Shown in pieces: positions 7,926-12,509 of a DNA stretch of 12,509 bases. The translations under genes and the position numbers were made by a program. Position 1 is the first letter of the stretch. Every line of letters begins with the position of its first letter. The notes under the pieces were generated by a model. It did no database searches and had not been told where the DNA came from. It saw only the letters and a list, made by a program, of their open reading frames with translations. This stretch comes from Candidatus Thalassarchaeaceae archaeon (GTDB lineage: Archaea > Thermoplasmatota > Poseidoniia > Poseidoniales > Thalassarchaeaceae): positions 1 through 12,509 of the forward strand of contig JAQXFA010000095.1 of the NCBI GenBank assembly GCA_029250565.1, read 5' to 3'.

Positions 7926-9200
7926 ATGACATCTGAAATTCAGCAAGCTGTTGATGGCATTGTTGACGGTTCTCTGAGCGATAAACAAGTGGAAGATTGG
8001 CTTAGAACTGTGTTTGAAAATGGCCTAAGTGATTCTCAAACTGTTGAGTTAACTCATGCAATGGTGCACTCCGGAACGGTCCTTGATTGGCCAAAGGAAT
8101 GGACTCATTTGGTTGTAGATAAGCACAGTACAGGTGGAGTAGGGGACAAGGTCTCACTACCACTTGCACCAGCGGTAGCAGCATGCGGAGGTAAAGTACC
8201 AATGATTTCAGGAAGAGGGTTGGGCCACACCGGAGGTACCCTCGACAAACTAGAATCAATACCTGGATACAAAGTATCTCGGAGCAATGATGAATTACGC
8301 GCTCAAATTGGAAAAATAGGATGTGCAATTGTTGGGCAAACTAGTGATATTGCTCCTGCTGACAAGCGAATGTATGCTATTCGAGATGTGACCGGATTAA
8401 TTGCTTCTATTCCACTAGTAACCGGCTCAATTCTGTCAAAAAAAGCGGCTGCAGGTCTATCAGCATTAGTAATGGACATCAAAGTCGGCAAAGCCGCTTT
8501 CATGAAAAATGAAGCAGACGCTCGGGAATTAGCAGCCAGTATGACTTCTACAGGTGAGGGATTAGGGATGAACACAACAGTTACTCTCACCGAGATGAAT
8601 ACCCCTATTGGTTTTGCAATCGGAAACTCATTAGAAGTCTTAGAGTCAATAGAGACACTGAGAGGAAATGGCCCCGCTGACCTTGAGGAATTGGTATGTG
8701 TTCAAGGAGGAATAATGTTGACTGCAGCTGGAATATCCAATGACCGCGATGAAGGCGCCCATATGATTCATGATTCGTTACATGACGGTTCAGCAATGAA
8801 GAAATTCATTGATATGTGCATTAATCAAGGAGTTGATGAGGACATATTTGTCAGTGAAAACTCCCTTCTAAAATCACTTGGCCTGCTCAATACGACCCTA
8901 AAGACAACAGAGATATGCTCTACTGAAGCAGGCCATGTTTGCGACATAGATGCTCTAACTCTTGCCAAAATAAGTTCGGACTTGGGTGCAGGAAGGAAAC
9001 ATATTGATGATCAACTTGACATGCAAGTTGGCATGATAATTGACACCCATATCGGCTCACCTGTAGAATCCGGTGAACCATTAGTAACAATCTATCATCG
9101 AGAAGATTTAACCAACCAACAGAAGGAAAAATTACGTCACGCTTTCATCTTATCAGATAAGCCAACTCAACCTAAAAGTAGAATAATTGACATTTTGTGA
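7926..9200 (+). CDS. deoA: Pyrimidine-nucleoside / thymidine phosphorylase
   Basis: Cytosolic enzyme of 424 residues that splits thymidine, deoxyuridine or uridine with phosphate into the base and (deoxy)ribose-1-phosphate, in pyrimidine salvage. K-H-S-T-G-G-V-G-D-K (66-75) is the phosphate-binding loop, and SGRGLGHTGGTLDKLE (95-110) is the family signature. By homology to E. coli DeoA (from memory), phosphate ligands K66, S68, S77, S95 and T105 and pyrimidine ligands R153, S168 and K172 are all kept, each at a constant offset of 18 residues. The protein is thus about 18 residues shorter in the N-terminal helical domain, between the first helices and the S-G-T-V-L-D-W segment, and otherwise matches the usual 430-440. 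It lacks the N-terminal extension of archaeal AMP phosphorylase (about 500 residues), so it is the nucleoside type, not the NMP type. GGAG at 7915-7918, seven bases before ATG 7926, fixes the start. It lies 33 bases after the HKD-protein gene, probably in the same transcript, and its TGA abuts the glyA stop. Thymidine versus uridine preference cannot be read from sequence; pdp is an equally fair name. Confidence 0.92.
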   Translation: MTSEIQQAVDGIVDGSLSDKQVEDWLRTVFENGLSDSQTVELTHAMVHSGTVLDWPKEWTHLVVDKHSTGGVGDKVSLPLAPAVAACGGKVPMISGRGLGHTGGTLDKLESIPGYKVSRSNDELRAQIGKIGCAIVGQTSDIAPADKRMYAIRDVTGLIASIPLVTGSILSKKAAAGLSALVMDIKVGKAAFMKNEADARELAASMTSTGEGLGMNTTVTLTEMNTPIGFAIGNSLEVLESIETLRGNGPADLEELVCVQGGIMLTAAGISNDRDEGAHMIHDSLHDGSAMKKFIDMCINQGVDEDIFVSENSLLKSLGLLNTTLKTTEICSTEAGHVCDIDALTLAKISSDLGAGRKHIDDQLDMQVGMIIDTHIGSPVESGEPLVTIYHREDLTNQQKEKLRHAFILSDKPTQPKSRIIDIL

Positions 9201-10481
9201 TTATGGGTACGCTGGCCCTTGGTCAAAACAATAGTGCACTGTTTGGTGCTCACCCTTGAGCGCCTGCACATCTCTCTTCACTGAACTGGGGTCCTCGCCA
9301 TTGAGAAGAACACGGGCATACAAACTAGCAACGACGCCCATCTCATCCACATCCATACCGACACGAGTTAACTCTTGAACACCCAATCTCAAGCCAGAAG
9401 GAGTCAGTGCTTTGGTATCACCTGGAAGCATATTCATGTTGGTAATGATGCCAGCATCTTCCAATAATTGCGCTGCTTTAGCACCGGCACCTGAATCTTG
9501 TCCCCCATGACGAGTCAATATCTGATGGCTAGCAGTGTACCCCCTCTCTTCTGCTAAGACATCAAACCCTTCTGCTGCCATTGCCTCTCCAAACGCCTTG
9601 GCATTAGTAATGATATCAGCGGCGTAGTCAGCGCCGAATTCAGCAAATTCGGCTAATGCTACCACCTTGCCGGCAACATGATGTAAATGATAGGAGGAAT
9701 TGGTGCCAGGAAAAATAGCAGAGTTGAGTTTGCGTTGGAATTTTTCATCGTCAGAATCAGAAATCATGAACCCACCTTGAGGCCCAGGGAATGTTTTGTG
9801 CGATGAACCAGTCATTACATCAGCACCTTCTCGCAAGGGGTCTTGGAATTGTCCCCCAGCAATTAGTCCGAGAACGTGGGCCCCATCGTACATCACTTTG
9901 GCACCAACTTCGTGAGCTGCATCCGCCATCTCTTGGAGAGGAGTTGGGAAAAGAAATACCGATTGACCCACCAATGCTAATTTGGGTTCTAAATCACGTA
10001 TCATTGCACACGCAGCATCTACATCAGGCTCCATCCTTGCTTCATCCCAAGGATATGTGTGAAGGTCTAGACCTCGTAGACCAACTGCACCCATACGGGC
10101 GTGTGAAATATGGCCTCCATCTGCAGTTGAAACTGCAGAAATTTTGTCACCAGGCTTAGTTAATGCTTTCAGAGCAGCAATATTTGAGACAGTTCCTGAA
10201 GTTGATTGAATATTAACAAAATTAGCATTGAATACCTGTTTTGCCAACTTAATCCCTAGGGATTCAATGTCATCAAAATCGTCACACCCTTGGTAATATC
10301 GTTTGCCGGGAAGGCCTTCTGCATAGCGACCATGAAGGTCGCTATTTGTTGCTTTTCGAACCATTGGTGAGATTATATTCTCACTAGCTATCATAGGCAG
10401 ACCAAAGCCGTAATGTTGACCACTCGCATTAACAGCAGTAAGTACTGATGCCGCTAACTGCCTGTTATTCTCATCCGCCAT
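9201..10481 (-). CDS. glyA: Serine hydroxymethyltransferase, archaeal type
   Basis: PLP enzyme that interconverts serine and glycine, passing the hydroxymethyl carbon to tetrahydrofolate or tetrahydromethanopterin, and so feeds one-carbon metabolism including thymidylate synthesis. Numbered from ATG 10481 (426 residues): I-A-S-E-N near 31-35, Y53-A-E55-G-x-P-G-K-R-Y62-Y63, the D-G-G-H124 ring-stacking histidine, D199-G-A-H202 for the PLP nitrogen, and the Schiff-base lysine K229 in G-S-S-H-K-T-F-P-G-P-Q-G-G. S-G-L-R-L-G carries the carboxylate arginine. F-Q-D-P-L-R-E-G-A-D and the H-L-H-H segment are those of archaeal homologues, not bacterial ones. Two in-frame TTG codons (10490 and 10499) lie upstream, after an in-frame TGA. 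ATG 10481 is preferred because it puts about 30 residues before I-A-S-E-N, as in relatives, and because the TTG at 10499 is inside a perfect palindrome; no strong ribosome-binding site decides it. The gene follows the repeat-protein gene on the same strand and converges on the phosphorylase gene. Confidence 0.95.
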   Translation of the reverse strand: MADENNRQLAASVLTAVNASGQHYGFGLPMIASENIISPMVRKATNSDLHGRYAEGLPGKRYYQGCDDFDDIESLGIKLAKQVFNANFVNIQSTSGTVSNIAALKALTKPGDKISAVSTADGGHISHARMGAVGLRGLDLHTYPWDEARMEPDVDAACAMIRDLEPKLALVGQSVFLFPTPLQEMADAAHEVGAKVMYDGAHVLGLIAGGQFQDPLREGADVMTGSSHKTFPGPQGGFMISDSDDEKFQRKLNSAIFPGTNSSYHLHHVAGKVVALAEFAEFGADYAADIITNAKAFGEAMAAEGFDVLAEERGYTASHQILTRHGGQDSGAGAKAAQLLEDAGIITNMNMLPGDTKALTPSGLRLGVQELTRVGMDVDEMGVVASLYARVLLNGEDPSSVKRDVQALKGEHQTVHYCFDQGPAYP

Positions 10482-10490
10482 GCGATGCAA

Positions 10491-10506
10491 GGCGGCCAAG
10501 GCCGCC
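10491..10506 (-). other. Perfect GC-rich palindrome just upstream of glyA
   Basis: GGCGGCC-AA-GGCCGCC is a 7-bp perfect inverted repeat with a two-base spacer, starting 9 bases before the glyA ATG and 48 bases after the repeat-protein stop. It is far more GC-rich than its surroundings. As RNA it is a strong hairpin, followed by TTG rather than a T-tract, so it could be a weak terminator or processing site for the upstream gene, a hairpin that controls glyA translation, or a binding site for a dimeric regulator. It spans the alternative TTG start at 10499. Function is inferred. Confidence 0.45.
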
Positions 10507-10553
10507 CTTCAACTTCACCCTTCTTTCAAATTGCCATCTAAGTCAATGAAAGA

Positions 10554-12509
10554 CTAACTTTGAGGCTCCCAAGCCTCACCATTCCAGAAGAGTAGAACGC
10601 CATCAGGTTGACGATGCCATGTCACGCCATTTTCATCAACCCACTGTTCTGGATCTGATGAGGCGACTTCGAGTTGGTCCACTTGGTTAAGGCCAAGGTC
10701 AGATTCAACTTCAGTAGGCATTGCCATATCAGTCAATGATTCCGCTGGTTGAGCAGTTAAACCACCTGAGAATTGGTCTTCCTCATCTTCTCCTCCTCGC
10801 ATCCTAATCACTAAAATTGCACCGGCTACAATTGAGAATAATACGAACATCCCTACTAATGCAATTGCTATTGGCGAAATGCCACCTTCATCTGCATCAG
10901 AAGCAGCTTGCTTGGTAACATCTTGTGGGAAGGCATCATTGAGGTCAGAGACCCCGTCACCATCTGAATCAAGACAACCCGCACGGTCAATTGTAGAAGT
11001 GCCACTCTCGTTAGGACAATCATCATCGGAATCCATGTATTGGTCTCCATCACTATCCCACTGCGACTTTGAGCAACCGAAGTTGTTAGCAGTCTCATTT
11101 GTTGGAGTGTTGCTACATTGGTCAATAGAATCATCAATGCTATCATTATCAGTATCGAGTTGATTCTCGGCACATCCATCGTTGTTTACTGAAACACTTT
11201 CATCAGTTCCTGGACAAATATCATCGGCATCAACCACATAATCTCCATCACTATCTCTTTGGGTTGCAGAACATCCATCGGTGTTTACTTGTTCACCAAC
11301 TATGGTGTTAGGGCAATTATCATAGAAATCTTTGACGGTGTCGCCATCGGTATCACGTTGATGGTCTGAGCAACCGTTATTGTCAATCGTATTGATATCT
11401 TGAGTATTTGCACAATCATCAACATTATCCTTTACTCCATCGTTATCATTATCATCAACACAACCATCTTGGTCATCATCAAATCCAGTAGCATTTTCAT
11501 GTTGGCAAGAGTCAATGTTATCTTTGATATTGTCACCATCACTGTCATCAATACAACCATCACCATCATTGTCGTAACCACTTGCATCAACATATCGACA
11601 ATCATCAACATTATCAGGAACTAAATCGCCATCTGTATCATCAATACAGCCATCTAAATCAGTGTCAAATCCACTTGCATCAGTGGTTGGGCAACTGTCA
11701 ACATTGTCTTTCACAAGGTCACCATCTGTATCATCGATACATCCATCTTGGTCGTTATCCCACCCGGTTGAATCTTCATTTATACAGTTGTCATCCGGAT
11801 CATCATATCCATCACCATCAGTGTCATCAATACAACCATCGCCATCATTATCCCAACCGCTGGCATTCTCAAACAAACAGTCATCAGATGCATCCATGAC
11901 TCCATCGCCATCACTATCTCGCTCGGACGCTGAACAGCCGGTAGAATCTACAGTTTCACCTTGAGGTGTATCAGGACAATCGTCTGGATTAGTTCCTTGA
12001 GGGTTATCACCGTAGCCATCACCATCGCGGTCAGCCCACTGAGTCTGATCATTAGGGAAGGCATCTGCATTGTTTCCTTGTGGATTATCACCATATCCAT
12101 CACCGTCTCCATCAGACCATTGAGTTCCGTCTGATGGGAAGGCATCGGGGTTATTTCCTTGCGGGTTATCACCATAGCCATCTCCATCTTGGTCAGCCCA
12201 CTGAGTGCTATCTGTGGGGAAAGCATCAGCATTGTTTCCGTTTGCATTATCACCATAGCCATCTCCATCTTGGTCAGCCCACTGAGTTCCATCTTGAGGG
12301 AAGGCGTCTGGATTGTTACCGGCTGGGTTATCTCCCCATCCATCACCATCTCCATCAGACCATTGAGTACCATCAGTAGGGAAAGCGTCTCCGTTAGTTC
12401 CGCTTGAATTGTCTCCGTACCCATCACCATCACTATCCCACCACTGGGATGGGTCAGTTGGCCAAAGGTCGCCACCGGTTACGTTTGAGTTGTCACCATA
12501 ACCATCTCC
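10554..12509 (-). CDS. Giant Asp-rich (TSP3-like) repeat surface protein, 5'-truncated by window edge
   Basis: The frame is open from the last base of the window to the TAG at 10554, giving 651 visible residues and no stop; the ATG at 11897 is internal and sits in the middle of a repeat, so it is not the start. Numbered from the edge, residues 1-176 are 27-residue repeats (D-G-D-G-Y-G-D-N ... D-A-F-P-x-D-x-T-Q-W). Residues 199-385 are six 31-residue repeats with D-x-D-G-C-I-D-D. Residues 386-530 are 33-residue repeats with N-C-P and D-G-C plus a short final unit. The D-x-D-G-D-G-x-x-D cores and the two cysteines per unit of the later classes match thrombospondin type 3 calcium-binding repeats. 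A membrane helix spans about 544-568. The 83-residue tail ends in a Trp-rich segment (W-V-D-E-N-G-V-T-W, then F-W-N-G-E-A-W). The likely role is a calcium-stiffened stalk or adhesin on the cell surface, anchored by its C-terminus; the N-terminal head domain is outside the window. glyA follows on the same strand. Confidence 0.85.
   Translation of the reverse strand, partial: GDGYGDNSNVTGGDLWPTDPSQWWDSDGDGYGDNSSGTNGDAFPTDGTQWSDGDGDGWGDNPAGNNPDAFPQDGTQWADQDGDGYGDNANGNNADAFPTDSTQWADQDGDGYGDNPQGNNPDAFPSDGTQWSDGDGDGYGDNPQGNNADAFPNDQTQWADRDGDGYGDNPQGTNPDDCPDTPQGETVDSTGCSASERDSDGDGVMDASDDCLFENASGWDNDGDGCIDDTDGDGYDDPDDNCINEDSTGWDNDQDGCIDDTDGDLVKDNVDSCPTTDASGFDTDLDGCIDDTDGDLVPDNVDDCRYVDASGYDNDGDGCIDDSDGDNIKDNIDSCQHENATGFDDDQDGCVDDNDNDGVKDNVDDCANTQDINTIDNNGCSDHQRDTDGDTVKDFYDNCPNTIVGEQVNTDGCSATQRDSDGDYVVDADDICPGTDESVSVNNDGCAENQLDTDNDSIDDSIDQCSNTPTNETANNFGCSKSQWDSDGDQYMDSDDDCPNESGTSTIDRAGCLDSDGDGVSDLNDAFPQDVTKQAASDADEGGISPIAIALVGMFVLFSIVAGAILVIRMRGGEDEEDQFSGGLTAQPAESLTDMAMPTEVESDLGLNQVDQLEVASSDPEQWVDENGVTWHRQPDGVLLFWNGEAWEPQS
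10970..11357 (-). repeat. 99-bp coding tandem repeat (33-residue units)
   Basis: Three full 33-residue units start at 11354, 11255 and 11156. A fourth, 29-residue unit at 11057 leads into a final D-S-D-G-D-G-V-S-D motif just past the left end. Each unit reads D-x-D-x-D ... D-x-C-x-x-T/E ... G-C-x-x-x-Q. They differ from the 93-bp class by two extra residues and the loss of the second D-x-D-G cluster before the second cysteine. Confidence 0.8.
11358..11915 (-). repeat. 93-bp coding tandem repeat (31-residue units)
   Basis: Six units start at 11915, 11822, 11729, 11636, 11543 and 11450, all 93 bases long. Each carries a first Asp cluster (D-G-D), a D-x-C, then D-x-D-x-D-G-C-I/V-D-D, two cysteines per unit; the sixth is degenerate in its second half and leads into the 33-residue class. 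Confidence 0.85.
11985..12509 (-). repeat. 81-bp coding tandem repeat (27-residue units)
   Basis: Five full units begin at 12431, 12350, 12269, 12188 and 12107 with an exact 81-base period; a partial unit runs off the window edge and another starts at 12026 before grading into the next class. Each encodes the D-G-D-G-Y-G-D-N ... F-P-x-D-x-T-Q-W pattern. 12166-12206 and 12247-12287 are identical over 41 bases, one period apart, a sign of recent duplication or gene conversion. The class has no cysteines. Confidence 0.85.

Noticed and set aside
7926..9200. Archaeal AMP phosphorylase (NMP degradation pathway) as the identity of the phosphorylase
   Set aside because: That enzyme has an extra N-terminal domain and is about 500 residues; this protein starts directly with the short helical domain of nucleoside phosphorylases, and no R15P isomerase or type III RuBisCO gene is nearby.
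9791..10159. 122-codon plus-strand open frame inside glyA
   Set aside because: It is antisense to the conserved SHMT core, including the PLP lysine region, and its product has no recognisable pattern.
11400..12475. Open frames in other frames over the repeat gene (Ile-, His- or Ser-rich plus-strand products; Met/Leu-rich minus-strand product)
   Set aside because: They are low-complexity shadows of the Asp-rich repeats, with no start signals and no domain pattern.
11358..12509. Regular DNA repeats resembling a CRISPR or satellite array
   Set aside because: Periods are 81, 93 and 99 bases, multiples of three, and the frame stays open throughout with conserved Asp/Gly/Cys patterns; these are protein repeats, with no short identical repeats separated by unique spacers.

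Overview
The window looks like a piece of a marine planktonic euryarchaeal genome of the Marine Group II/III type (Ca. Poseidoniia). The evidence is an archaeal-type serine hydroxymethyltransferase, a COG1784-type (TctA superfamily) permease, GGTGA/GGAG ribosome-binding sites, and two very large secreted, membrane-anchored proteins built from lamin-tail and thrombospondin-type-3-like (Asp-rich, calcium-binding) repeats. This placement is an inference from gene content. No rRNA, tRNA, CRISPR array, transposase or phage gene was seen, and no stretch over 100 bases lacks a gene.

Plus strand, 1-9200: four genes lie head to tail with gaps of 18, 80 and 33 bases. They are (i) the 3' part of a protein made of a duplicated two-module unit with an OB-fold-like look; (ii) a polytopic COG1784/TctA-like permease carrying an extra hydrophilic segment of about 115 residues; (iii) a 1631-residue exported protein with about six lamin-tail domains, two complete HKD (phospholipase D/nuclease) motifs, Asp-rich calcium-binding repeats and a C-terminal membrane anchor; and (iv) a pyrimidine-nucleoside (thymidine) phosphorylase with its active-site residues intact. 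A hairpin lies in the 80-base gap between (ii) and (iii).

Minus strand, 12509-9201: a giant repeat protein enters from the right edge. Its reading frame is open to the last base, so the gene is truncated by the window. It carries three classes of Asp-rich tandem repeat (27, 31 and 33 residues), one membrane segment and a tryptophan-rich cytoplasmic tail. It is followed by glyA. glyA converges on the phosphorylase gene, and the two stop codons abut with no base between them.

Working idea (inference): the plus-strand genes could form a surface nucleic-acid scavenging set. The anchored HKD enzyme would cut extracellular DNA or phospholipid, the duplicated-module protein would bind it, the permease would import a product, and the phosphorylase would split pyrimidine nucleosides inside the cell. 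The repeat protein is more likely a surface adhesin or stalk. Only the phosphorylase and SHMT functions are well supported by sequence; substrates for the others are unknown.
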